Below are positions 1 to 8,818 of a DNA stretch of 64,000 bases, one piece after another. Under the pieces are notes generated by a model. It was not told the DNA's origin. It was given only the letters and a program-made list of their open reading frames with translations, and did no database searches. The DNA comes from Methanobacterium petrolearium. Lineage in GTDB: Archaea; Methanobacteriota; Methanobacteria; Methanobacteriales; Methanobacteriaceae. The DNA lies in assembly GCF_017873625.1 (NCBI RefSeq), contig NZ_JAGGKL010000006.1:106001-170000 (forward strand), written 5' to 3'. A program made the translations under genes and the position numbers. The stretch's first letter is position 1. Each line of letters begins with the position of its first letter.

Positions 1-415
1 TGAAATCCACCAGTATCATGCAAGGGACTTCATCCTCTTTAGTGTCGGTGGGAGGATCCCATGTTACAGATATGGCTCTTCTGGATTCGCTACAATTTTT
101 AAGACGTCTGATTGCTTCACCTATCTGATCTATGCCCTGGAAATGTTTTCGTAGCCGGTTACCGTAGGTGTAGATGAAACCCTTTTTATCATCACTTAAG
201 AATTGTTTGGCATAAATTTCAAGTTTCTCACCACTCCAGAAGTAACCAGGCGGAATATCCAGTTTGAGGGGATTATCCATCGAAACAATTGTATTGCGAA
301 GCTCAAGGGTTAATGAGCCCCTTTCATCCTTTATTTCAGAACCTTCCTTCATAACTTTTTTTACCAGTTCTTCCCACCCCAACTTAATGGTGGGTTTTTT
401 GATCAGGATAGCCAT
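1..415 (-). CDS. thyA: Thymidylate synthase, methanogen type (3' part outside window)
   Basis: Only the first 138 codons lie in the window, and the gene runs off the left edge. The fragment reads MAILIKKPTIKLGWEE and contains a YTYGNRLR segment, a SRRAISVTWDPP segment and a Pro-Cys at about residue 132. These match the substrate-binding arginines and the catalytic cysteine region of the short archaeal dUMP-to-dTMP methyltransferases. In methanogens the one-carbon donor is expected to be a methylene-tetrahydromethanopterin-type cofactor; that is family knowledge. The ATG lies inside the last codons of metE, a 13-base overlap, so the two are probably co-translated. The same order, with the DUF1894/DUF1890 pair nearby, is known from Methanothermobacter (MTH774-777, from memory). 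Confidence 0.9.
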   Translation of the reverse strand, partial: MAILIKKPTIKLGWEELVKKVMKEGSEIKDERGSLTLELRNTIVSMDNPLKLDIPPGYFWSGEKLEIYAKQFLSDDKKGFIYTYGNRLRKHFQGIDQIGEAIRRLKNCSESRRAISVTWDPPTDTKEDEVPCMILVDF

Positions 416-1377
416 TTTAGTGCCTCCGTCATATTCTTTAGTTTTTGATAAGCCACTTTTTCAGGTAGCATGCGCATTCCACAGTCCGGGTCAATCATCA
501 TGTTTTCTACTCCAACAATTTTTGCTCCTTTTTTGATGAGTTCGTGAATTTCCTTCGGACTTTCCACCTTCTCAGTTTTGGTGTCCACACATCCAAAACC
601 AATGATCTTTTTAAGGTCTGTGTTTTCTAAGACTTCAAAATTCCTCTTTATCCCTGCAAATTCACAGTCCACCATATCTACAGGAAATTTCATTAGTTTT
701 CCAAAAATTTGGGTCACATCCCCACATACATGCATGGACACCGGAACTTTTAAACCATCACATGCGATTTTTATGGCTTTAAGGGCTGTTGGGATGTCTG
801 CCATTCCTGTAGAAAGAAAAGGTTCGTCGAACTGAATTATGGCTGCTCCTACTCCTTCCAAGTATTTGGCTTCCTTGTTAAGAGCGTATGCCATGTCAAC
901 GATGGCTTTATCCCTGTCATCCATGGTATAAAATCCTTCAAGACGTGATGATAAAACGAGGGTTGTTGGGCCGGTGATGATTCCTTTAACTCCCTTAACA
1001 TCTGCAGTGATTTTTCCATTGGCAATGACACCGGCACCTGCTTTGAAATTATCCGAAAGTGCGTGTGCAGTTTTAAGGGCGATTTTCAGATCTTCGGCTC
1101 CAATAGAATAGTTAAGGGGTAGTATTTTTCCCTTAATTTTGGAGGTGCCCTCTTCCCATTCCATTCCAGTTATATCCCGGGAGAATATCTCAATCATATC
1201 TCCACGTACCTGGCCTGTGGATATTATATCAATACCTGCAACTATCTGTTCCTGAACTGCAAACTCTACTGCCTGTTTGTAAGGGTCAAAACTGCCTAAA
1301 AGAGCAGAAATTTTAGAACCCAGTGATGCTGGCTCTTGGGGTGGGGAAGGATAGCTTCCAACTACCGTGGTTAACAT
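403..1377 (-). CDS. metE: Archaeal methionine synthase (methylcobamide:homocysteine methyltransferase)
   Basis: This 324-residue protein corresponds to the C-terminal catalytic half of bacterial cobalamin-independent MetE, the usual size of the methanogen enzyme. It starts MLTTVVGSYP. The likely zinc ligands are visible: His216 and Cys218 in a MHVCGD motif and Cys299 in DPDCGMRMLP, with the conserved QFDEP at about 182-186. The characterised Methanothermobacter enzyme takes methyl groups from methylcobalamin rather than folate; I infer the same here. It makes methionine in the cytosol and overlaps thyA, which places two one-carbon consuming enzymes in one unit. Nothing is missing or truncated. 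Confidence 0.92.
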   Translation of the reverse strand: MLTTVVGSYPSPPQEPASLGSKISALLGSFDPYKQAVEFAVQEQIVAGIDIISTGQVRGDMIEIFSRDITGMEWEEGTSKIKGKILPLNYSIGAEDLKIALKTAHALSDNFKAGAGVIANGKITADVKGVKGIITGPTTLVLSSRLEGFYTMDDRDKAIVDMAYALNKEAKYLEGVGAAIIQFDEPFLSTGMADIPTALKAIKIACDGLKVPVSMHVCGDVTQIFGKLMKFPVDMVDCEFAGIKRNFEVLENTDLKKIIGFGCVDTKTEKVESPKEIHELIKKGAKIVGVENMMIDPDCGMRMLPEKVAYQKLKNMTEALKWLS

Positions 1378-1593
1378 GAGGTACCTCTTATTAAGGGATT
1401 AAAGGCCTTTATTATGTCCTTTAATTTCATTACGATTACTAACTGAATATGGTTCTCTGGATATATAAAATCAACACTGCCACAATAAAAACTCTTTCTT
1501 ACTGTCTATTTTATACTATTTCAAAGACATAAATTTAATTCACAGATATTAAGTAACGTAAGTAAAAAAATAGGAAAAATGGAGGGAAACACT

Positions 1594-2016
1594 ATGGAAT
1601 TTGCAGATTGTGTTAAATTCGCCAATGAAAATCCAGTGGCCTGGTTGGCAACTGTTGATGGGGATCAACCCCGTGTAAGGGGTATGGGATTGTGGTATGC
1701 AGATGAAACCGGTTTTTACTTCCAGGCAGCAACCATGAAGGATCTGGTCCGGCAACTTCAGGAGAATGGTAAAGTGGAGTTTGCATTCTACCGGCCTGAT
1801 GAGATGGTGGGAACCATGTTAAGGGTTTCTGGTGAGGTTGAATTTATCAATGATCTGGAAGTTAAAAAACGGGTTTTAACTGACCGACCATTCCTAAAAG
1901 AGTTCGGGTTAACTGCTGAAGGTCCAGAACTGGTGGTGTTCAGAATATCAGAGGGTGAAGCTCACTTCTGGGATTGGGAAAGTAATGTAAAGCCTAAAGA
2001 AATAATAAAATTTTAA
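1594..2016 (+). CDS. Pyridoxamine 5'-phosphate oxidase-like flavin-binding protein
   Basis: This is a 140-residue single-domain protein of the split-barrel PNPOx-like family. The pattern is typical: an N-terminal PVAWLATVDGDQPRVRGM strand pair, a later KVEFAFYRP strand and a C-terminal HFWDWESN tail. Members bind FMN, F420 or haem; which one cannot be told from sequence. I place the start at the ATG at 1594 because GGAGG at 1581-1585 sits 8 bases upstream. The in-frame ATG at 1579 overlaps that site and is unlikely to be used. It is a single gene transcribed away from metE, with about 215 bases of shared promoter region between them. It could be a small oxidoreductase or only a flavin-binding protein. 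Confidence 0.75.
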   Translation: MEFADCVKFANENPVAWLATVDGDQPRVRGMGLWYADETGFYFQAATMKDLVRQLQENGKVEFAFYRPDEMVGTMLRVSGEVEFINDLEVKKRVLTDRPFLKEFGLTAEGPELVVFRISEGEAHFWDWESNVKPKEIIKF

Positions 2017-2098
2017 TTGATCAATTATTCATTTTTTAAAAAGCCAAAAAAGATTGTATGTGGATGTGAGGGTTGTCTATATAAAAACACGTTAAAAA

Positions 2099-2401
2099 TT
2101 AATCTATACCAACAGCCCTTATTTTCTCTATTTCATCTTTAGGAACAGGTATCTCAACGGTTGCTGTTCCGTAACAGGGTTTGGTGTATGGTAACATTAT
2201 AGTGCCTTTTTCATCGTTTATTCCGATTGGTACTGGGGGTATTCCAATTATTCGGGCTCCCACTATTTTTTCTCCAGGTTTAACATGAACCACTTCCACG
2301 GCGTTCTCTTCTATGAAACGAGCACAGTCCTTGAACCCTGAACGGGTCATGTGTATCTGGTAGTCTTCAGACATACGAAGATAAGTTTCAAGACAAAACA
2401 T
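2099..2401 (-). CDS. DUF1894 family methanogen-conserved protein (MTH776-like)
   Basis: This 100-residue protein matches what I know of DUF1894, a family restricted to methanogens and represented by the Methanothermobacter protein MTH776. Visible features are an N-terminal MFCLETYLRM, a central KPGEKIVGARIIGIPPVP segment and a KPCYGTATVEIPVP segment near the C-terminus, suggesting a small alpha/beta fold. The function is unknown. Its ATG follows the TAG of the upstream DUF1890 gene with no spacer, so translation is almost certainly coupled. The pair sits beside metE and thyA as in Methanothermobacter, but that does not define a function. Confidence 0.8.
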   Translation of the reverse strand: MFCLETYLRMSEDYQIHMTRSGFKDCARFIEENAVEVVHVKPGEKIVGARIIGIPPVPIGINDEKGTIMLPYTKPCYGTATVEIPVPKDEIEKIRAVGID

Positions 2402-2911
2402 CTAAGAACCCTCCCCTTCACTGTCGCTATTAGCATCTTCTGGTAGGGTTTTATTGTCGAATTTCTTCAGTGCCCTGTCCAGGCGAACTCTTAATGGTGT
2501 GGGGTTGTGGTACGCCCGGGCAGATGCTATTTCAGCTTCGGTATTTTCTCTGACTGTGTTTACAAAGTAGTCCAATTTCTCCTGATCGCGGGCGAAAACC
2601 AGGGCCAAGCTTTTAGTATTGAGGATGTGATAAAATGTTACAAAATAACTAACTGCGGCATCTTTGGGAACGAATCCTAAAAGAAGATCATAATCTCCCT
2701 CTTTTAGGCCATCAAGACAGGTTTCTATGTCTATCTTGTTTTTTAGATAATGTTTTTCAGGGTCTGATACTTCCAGTAGTTTTTTGGCTGATGGTGTGCT
2801 GGCCAATGTAACCTCATATCCCATTCGAGTTAATTTATTGGTGGCATAAATTGCCAGAGGAGTTTGAGATGGTGATTCAGGGCATGCCAATAATATTATA
2901 GCTTTTTTCAT
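2402..2911 (-). CDS. DUF1890 family methanogen-conserved protein (MTH777-like)
   Basis: This 169-residue protein begins MKKAIILLACPESPSQTPLAIY, with a nucleotide-binding-like beta-alpha start. It also has KEGDYDLLLGFVPKDAAVSYFVTFYH and LALVFARD, consistent with a Rossmann-like alpha/beta fold. It resembles DUF1890, of which MTH777 is the member I recall. It is upstream of and directly abutting the DUF1894 gene, and the two are probably a functional pair. The C-terminal tail after about residue 155 is acidic and low in complexity. No catalytic residues can be assigned. Confidence 0.8.
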   Translation of the reverse strand: MKKAIILLACPESPSQTPLAIYATNKLTRMGYEVTLASTPSAKKLLEVSDPEKHYLKNKIDIETCLDGLKEGDYDLLLGFVPKDAAVSYFVTFYHILNTKSLALVFARDQEKLDYFVNTVRENTEAEIASARAYHNPTPLRVRLDRALKKFDNKTLPEDANSDSEGEGS

Positions 2912-2983
2912 GAAATATTCCCTCTAATATTTTTACATTTAACACTCTTAATGATTTAAATCCCTTAACCTATTTACAGCCAT

Positions 2984-4063
2984 TCATTTTTTGATCAACA
3001 CTACATGACCGACTACCAGTGCACTCAATATGATAAAGGTTAAAAGAGCTGTTCCATTGATGGAACGGTTCATCAGAAACAGTCCCATGGTTGCCTGAGT
3101 AATGAAAGCAGTTAAGGACCCTATTAGTAGAGCTTCCCTCCCCAAACATTTTTTATCCCCATTTTCCCTCCTTTTCCTGTATGTTCTGAGTATGTTAAAC
3201 CCTAAATACATGACAAAAATACACCATATCAGTAAAAAGATTAGGAAAAGATAGCCGAAGTCAAATGCCACCCCAAATATGCCAGGTAACATGTAATCAA
3301 TAACATCCTTCTTGGTTACCAGTATTCCATAAAAAAGAGGGAAGGGCAAACCAAATAACGTTATTAATGTAACTGGCAGTGAGATATATCCATCGGATCC
3401 TCCCAGACAGGCATCCTGCCAGTAACAAGAACCATATTGGTGTCCAGTAAGAGTTGCATGGTTAATTACCATTTTAAGGCTGGATAATGAGTAGGTTTCA
3501 ATCCGGGTAATTCTGAGTAAGGGACTAAGTACACTCATGTCCAAAGCTCTGGAAAGTAATTCCAGGGATCCAAATCCTGCTATTGCCGCTGCAACCACGA
3601 AAATAATTCGCCTAACTGTGAAAACAGATTTCTGGCGGAAAGACTTGGAGATAATGAAAAATCCAATGAAGAGTCCCAGTAACCATAAAGCCAGGAATGA
3701 CCTGTGCATTAAACCTCCAGCTATGGTTATGAATAAAATAACACCATACATGTACAGTTTAAGGCTTCGGGTGTTGATTCCAGACTTTTCCATAATTGGG
3801 ATAGCTGCCATAATGGTTACAACCGCCAGAAGGGCGAGTGGTCCATAGGGATGGGTGAATTCTGAGTGGGTGAAGCCAGGTATGAATAATAACATGGCAT
3901 CCATTCCAAAGAGTAAGGCGAATCCTGCCGCAACGATCATGGCCACCATGAGAACTAGGTTTAAAGACATTGGGGCCAGGTTCAATAAAAAGAATATTCC
4001 TATTTGAATTATAACTGCTATTTCAATAATGTACTGTAAATGATTCTGAGCAATTAAAGCCAT
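2984..4063 (-). CDS. Polytopic membrane protein, function unknown
   Basis: This 359-residue protein is almost entirely hydrophobic, with roughly nine to ten membrane segments. There is one longer polar loop at about residues 195-225, containing HQYGSCYWQDACLGGSDGY with two cysteines, and a basic loop near 295-310 (TYRKRREN). The general shape (many helices, one larger outer loop, family size near 360) is reminiscent of O-antigen ligase or polymerase-like proteins. I see no diagnostic motif and do not assign that. It stands alone between DUF1890 and tRNA-Ala, with no obvious operon partner. Confidence 0.7.
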   Translation of the reverse strand: MALIAQNHLQYIIEIAVIIQIGIFFLLNLAPMSLNLVLMVAMIVAAGFALLFGMDAMLLFIPGFTHSEFTHPYGPLALLAVVTIMAAIPIMEKSGINTRSLKLYMYGVILFITIAGGLMHRSFLALWLLGLFIGFFIISKSFRQKSVFTVRRIIFVVAAAIAGFGSLELLSRALDMSVLSPLLRITRIETYSLSSLKMVINHATLTGHQYGSCYWQDACLGGSDGYISLPVTLITLFGLPFPLFYGILVTKKDVIDYMLPGIFGVAFDFGYLFLIFLLIWCIFVMYLGFNILRTYRKRRENGDKKCLGREALLIGSLTAFITQATMGLFLMNRSINGTALLTFIILSALVVGHVVLIKK

Positions 4064-4322
4064 TTATACTGATCCTCCAATCTGGACGTTATATGGAAAA
4101 TTTAAACTTATGAATATTTTGAATTCATAAAAAGCCTTTTAATATTTGTGATGTTTATATTGTATAGTTTATTCAAATTATAATACGAATTAATTGGATT
4201 TATTGAATTTATAGTAAGAGTATTCTAAATGTTTTATATATTTGTTAGATAAGTACCTCTTTAAAAGCTTTGTGAAGTAGAGAAATGTTTTGATAAGAAA
4301 GATTAATATATGGAGCATTAAG

Positions 4323-4330
4323 TTTAAATA
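4323..4330 (+). promoter_or_regulatory. Archaeal TATA box of tRNA-Ala
   Basis: TTTAAATA, preceded by a purine-rich GCATTAAG that could serve as a BRE, is centred about 28 bases upstream of the mature tRNA 5' end. That is the expected distance for TBP/TFB-dependent initiation of a tRNA with a very short leader. Confidence 0.55.
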
Positions 4331-4352
4331 GACCAAAAGATAAGTGCTATAA

Positions 4353-4427
<75 letters not shown>

Positions 4428-4551
4428 CTACCAAATTATTATTTTTCCATAAATTTCAATACAGTAACATGAAATTAATGTATATATGAAATTCATATAT
4501 GAAATTCTTTTGTCACAGAGGGTGATTACACCTATAAACCATCTTTATTAA

Positions 4552-5580
4552 CTACCGGCTGTTAGCTGCATCATAGATGTTTTCGATGATGATGTTAAAC
4601 AAATCATCAGTAGAAAGTTTTTGAACCCTGTAATCATCCTTGAGAAGCTCTTTAGCTATCTTAACTATTTCTTCAGGATTTGTTGATCGTTTCATAAGTC
4701 CCTTTTCTATGTAATAGGCATCCACTGATAGTAGAGTTCCAGGATAGCAGGATATTACTGGAGTTCCCAGGAGAGCGGCTTCCCTGTTCATGGTTCCACC
4801 AGCACCTATCACCAGGTCACAGGCCTTCATTAAACTGAAAGTATCCACAGGAGGATTTATCAGAGTTATATTATCATCGCTCTCAAATATCTGCTGCTGT
4901 TCCCTGAATCTGGGTATTACAAGGATATTGGCCTGATCCTCCAGGGCTTCCACAATGGGAGAAAGTACAGTTTTATGACAGTCAGCATCCAGATAAGAAG
5001 CAAGGGACGGTTCAGGCCTCATCAGTATGGTTTTTTCTTTTTCAAGGTCTAATTTAAGGTCCTGGAATATGTGAGGATTATATTGAAAATCAACAAGATG
5101 AGTAATCTCAGATGTGCCATTGTAAGGTAACAGATGGTCTGGATTAGCACCACAACGTACCAAACTTTCTGGTTTGATTACTTTAGGGAGTATGATCCTG
5201 TCACAGAGAGGTAACGTGAGTTTGTTCGCAGCTATGGCATGTTCATTATCCAGAACAAAAACACTGGGGATTTTAAGACCATAAGAAACCCTGGGAAGTT
5301 CAATAGAATGTTTAGAAACAGCTACATCCGGTTTTTCACGGCTTATAATCTGTGAAAGTTCATATGCCCTCTGTGTGCTGCGAATGAGTTTTTCCTCCAG
5401 AGTAACTCCATGCCACCCCACCAACTGATAGTTAATTTTGAACAGATCCAGGAGCCGGTGAACGTCCCCAAACCTGCGGGTGGTTACGAAAACTTCTTCA
5501 CCCTGACGCTCCAGGTAACGGATTATACTCTGGAAAAACCTTGCATGCGGGGCATTAACTATGTCGATCCATATCTTCAA
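4552..5580 (-). CDS. DUF354 family protein (glycosyltransferase/epimerase-like fold)
   Basis: This 342-residue protein starts MKIWIDIVNAPHARFF, the signature opening of the archaeal DUF354 family. It also carries VIGAGGTMNREAALLGTPVIS near residues 255-275, a typical nucleotide-sugar-binding segment of GT-B fold enzymes such as UDP-GlcNAc 2-epimerase and MurG-like transferases. It therefore probably acts on a nucleotide sugar or a lipid-linked sugar at the cytoplasmic membrane face; the substrate is unknown. It follows hypB on the same strand with a 35-base gap, which may be transcriptional read-through rather than a functional link. Confidence 0.75.
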   Translation of the reverse strand: MKIWIDIVNAPHARFFQSIIRYLERQGEEVFVTTRRFGDVHRLLDLFKINYQLVGWHGVTLEEKLIRSTQRAYELSQIISREKPDVAVSKHSIELPRVSYGLKIPSVFVLDNEHAIAANKLTLPLCDRIILPKVIKPESLVRCGANPDHLLPYNGTSEITHLVDFQYNPHIFQDLKLDLEKEKTILMRPEPSLASYLDADCHKTVLSPIVEALEDQANILVIPRFREQQQIFESDDNITLINPPVDTFSLMKACDLVIGAGGTMNREAALLGTPVISCYPGTLLSVDAYYIEKGLMKRSTNPEEIVKIAKELLKDDYRVQKLSTDDLFNIIIENIYDAANSR

Positions 5581-5615
5581 CCCATCACCCTACCTTTTTA
5601 TTCAATTCTTTTAAT

Positions 5616-6648
<1,033 letters not shown>

Positions 6649-6665
6649 ACTACCTCTCCAGCTTT

Positions 6666-6726
<61 letters not shown>

Positions 6727-6828
6727 TAAAAACTGGCATCATCTTCAAATGACATTAATAGCTTTGGAAGTTGAAATAAGCCATTGCATATCTTTAGTAA
6801 TATTTTAATTAATCTATGGTGATTCTTG

Positions 6829-7695
6829 ATGATAATAGGAGGATCTTCTTCCCAGAAACTGGCAGCAAATATTGCCCGAGAAATGGGTGATGTACTATGT
6901 CCCCTTGAAAGTAAAAAATTTCCGGATGGAGAACGTTATATTCGAATAAAAGGTGATGTTGAAGATGGGGTGGTAGTGGTACAGTCCACTGGTTATCCTC
7001 AAGATGAAAATCTTATGGAACTTTTCTTGATTCTGAAAACAATTCACAAAATGGGTGTCAAAAAAATAAAAACAGTGATCCCCTATTTTGGTTATGGTAG
7101 GCAGGAAAAAAGTTTCAATAGTGGAGAAGCCATTTCTGCTGAGGTGGTATGCCAGTTAATTGAACAATCAGGCGCCAGTGAAATATACAGCATAAATCTC
7201 CATGAAGCAAGCATTTGTAACCTTTTCAATGTTCCTGCACATAATTTGTCGGCTATGCCCACATTAGCCAATCATATAAGAAATAGTGTTGAAGATCCTG
7301 TAATTGTAGCTCCTGATAAGGGCGCTCTAGGCTTTGCCGATGAAATAGCCAATATTTTAGGGTGTGGATCTGATTATCTGGAGAAGGTGCGCCTATCCCC
7401 TGATAAAGTGGAAACCAAACCTAAAAATCTGGATGTTGAGGGAAAAGATGCGGTGATCATTGATGATATCATCAGCACCGGAGGTACCATCGTCAATTCC
7501 TGTGGTATTCTACAGGAGCACGGAGCCAGAAGGATCCTGGTTAGCTGTGTGCATCCAGTTTTGGTTGAGGATGCTCTTCTGAAGATATTCGCAGCCGGAG
7601 CAGATGATGTGATTGGAACTGACACTCTTAAATCAGAAGTCAGCAGTGTTTCAGTGGCTGGTTTAGTGGCTGATACTTTAAAAAAAGGATTGTAA
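6829..7695 (+). CDS. prs: Ribose-phosphate pyrophosphokinase (PRPP synthase)
   Basis: This 288-residue enzyme makes PRPP from ribose 5-phosphate and ATP for nucleotide and cofactor synthesis. It is the short archaeal form. The start MIIGGSSSQKLA, the FPDGERYIRI segment, the PYFGYGRQEK flexible loop and the PRPP-binding loop DAVIIDDIISTGGT (about 206-219) are all present. The ATG at 6829 is preferred over the in-frame TTG at 6826 because GGTGAT at 6818-6823 is well spaced for it. The downstream DUF5518 gene is separated by about 60 bases and is probably unrelated. Confidence 0.93.
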   Translation: MIIGGSSSQKLAANIAREMGDVLCPLESKKFPDGERYIRIKGDVEDGVVVVQSTGYPQDENLMELFLILKTIHKMGVKKIKTVIPYFGYGRQEKSFNSGEAISAEVVCQLIEQSGASEIYSINLHEASICNLFNVPAHNLSAMPTLANHIRNSVEDPVIVAPDKGALGFADEIANILGCGSDYLEKVRLSPDKVETKPKNLDVEGKDAVIIDDIISTGGTIVNSCGILQEHGARRILVSCVHPVLVEDALLKIFAAGADDVIGTDTLKSEVSSVSVAGLVADTLKKGL

Positions 7696-7758
7696 CATGA
7701 TCAAGTGATATACTTAGATCTTAATTCCTCTTTAAAAAAAAATTAAATGGTGTAACAA

Positions 7759-8070
7759 TTGACTGATTGGACCCCGGTTATTGTTGGTATAGTTACAACT
7801 GTAATCATTGGTTTGGTCAGCATAATCATACCATTTTTAGGAGTTTTAGCCCCTGTAATAGGAGGCCTGGTTGCTGCTTACATGGCTGGAGGGGACTACA
7901 AGGATGGTGCAGTTAACGGAGGCATTAGTGGGCTTTTTGGTGGTGCGATCTTAGGCACTGCTTTGCTAGGAGCATTCACTGCAGTGATTGGTGGTTTGGC
8001 ATTAGGATCCATTGTTGGTCTTATACTGGGAATCATTGGAGGAATAATTGGGATATTGATTAAAGGTTAA
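7759..8070 (+). CDS. DUF5518-type small membrane protein
   Basis: This is a 103-residue glycine-rich hydrophobic protein with about three membrane helices, starting at a TTG that follows GGTGTAACAA. The pattern VLAPVIGGLVAAYMAGGDYKDGAVNG followed by a glycine-rich helix hairpin is typical of DUF5518, which is abundant in Methanobacterium and has no known function. The next gene is a clear paralogue, so this is a tandem duplicate. There is no signal peptide beyond the first helix. Confidence 0.7.
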   Translation: MTDWTPVIVGIVTTVIIGLVSIIIPFLGVLAPVIGGLVAAYMAGGDYKDGAVNGGISGLFGGAILGTALLGAFTAVIGGLALGSIVGLILGIIGGIIGILIKG

Positions 8071-8118
8071 ATGGAGTTCATTCATTTAAAACAGGAATAC
8101 TGAAAGGAGGGCGAATGA

Positions 8119-8508
8119 ATGGTAAACTGGACAGCAGTAGCTATTGGTTTTGTGGTAACAATCGTTCTAGAAACAATTGGAATTGTTTTTAAATCTGTGG
8201 ATGCTTCAGTAGCCATGTATATAAGTATTTTTGCACCGATAATAGGGGGTTTAATAGCAGCTTACTGGGCAGGTGGTGTGTATAAAGAAGGTGCCATTAA
8301 CGGAGGCCTTGCAGGGGGAATGGGTTCCCTTATAGCAGCCATTATTTACGTTCCCGGTAATTTATCAAATGTGGCAGCCAATGCAGTGATTAGTTTCGTT
8401 AGTAGTGGAATATTGGGAGTTATAGGTGGTTTAATCGGGATTTTATCCAAAAAAAATCCCAAAGAAAAGAAAGAAGAAAAAGAAGAACATTCTCAAGATG
8501 AATCCTAA
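8119..8508 (+). CDS. DUF5518-type small membrane protein, paralogue with charged tail
   Basis: This 129-residue paralogue of the preceding gene has the same core, IFAPIIGGLIAAYWAGGVYKEGAING, then a glycine-rich membrane hairpin. It differs by an extra hydrophilic tail of about 20 residues at the C-terminus, rich in Lys and Glu. GGAGG at 8106-8110 sits 8 bases before the ATG at 8119 and decides the start; an out-of-frame ATG at 8115 is ignored. The function is unknown. The charged tail probably lies in the cytoplasm. Confidence 0.75.
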   Translation: MVNWTAVAIGFVVTIVLETIGIVFKSVDASVAMYISIFAPIIGGLIAAYWAGGVYKEGAINGGLAGGMGSLIAAIIYVPGNLSNVAANAVISFVSSGILGVIGGLIGILSKKNPKEKKEEKEEHSQDES

Positions 8509-8629
8509 CTACTCCCTTCACATCAGAAATATGTTCAGCGCACTTTTCCAAAGTAAAGACTTACTATTTTACAAATAAAGCAAAATTATATTATTAAATT
8601 CAGTCTTAAATAATATTGGAGGGTTTACC

Positions 8630-8818
8630 TTGAAAAAACTTTCTAATAATGACAACTTGCCCCTGAAAAGCAAAGGTAAAGACCTTTATTTGAAGTTTTT
8701 CCTACTTAATTATTTTCTTACTATTTTTTCATTCATTTTTTCATTCATCACAAATAAGTTGCATGGAGGAACAGCATGCCCCCTGGAACTACAGATAAAG
8801 AGACACTTGCCTCATTAA
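8630..8818 (+). CDS. Possible 62-residue membrane leader peptide overlapping the anti-sigma gene
   Basis: This is a small open frame starting at TTG 8630 with a strong GGAGGG at 8618-8623, 6 bases upstream. The product has a basic N-terminus followed by one aromatic, hydrophobic segment (FFLLNYFLTIFSFIFSFI) and a short polar tail. It overlaps the next gene in another frame by 43 bases. The strong ribosome-binding site argues for real translation, possibly to couple or regulate the downstream gene. The low-complexity composition argues the other way. I recognise no family. Confidence 0.35.
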   Translation: MKKLSNNDNLPLKSKGKDLYLKFFLLNYFLTIFSFIFSFITNKLHGGTACPLELQIKRHLPH

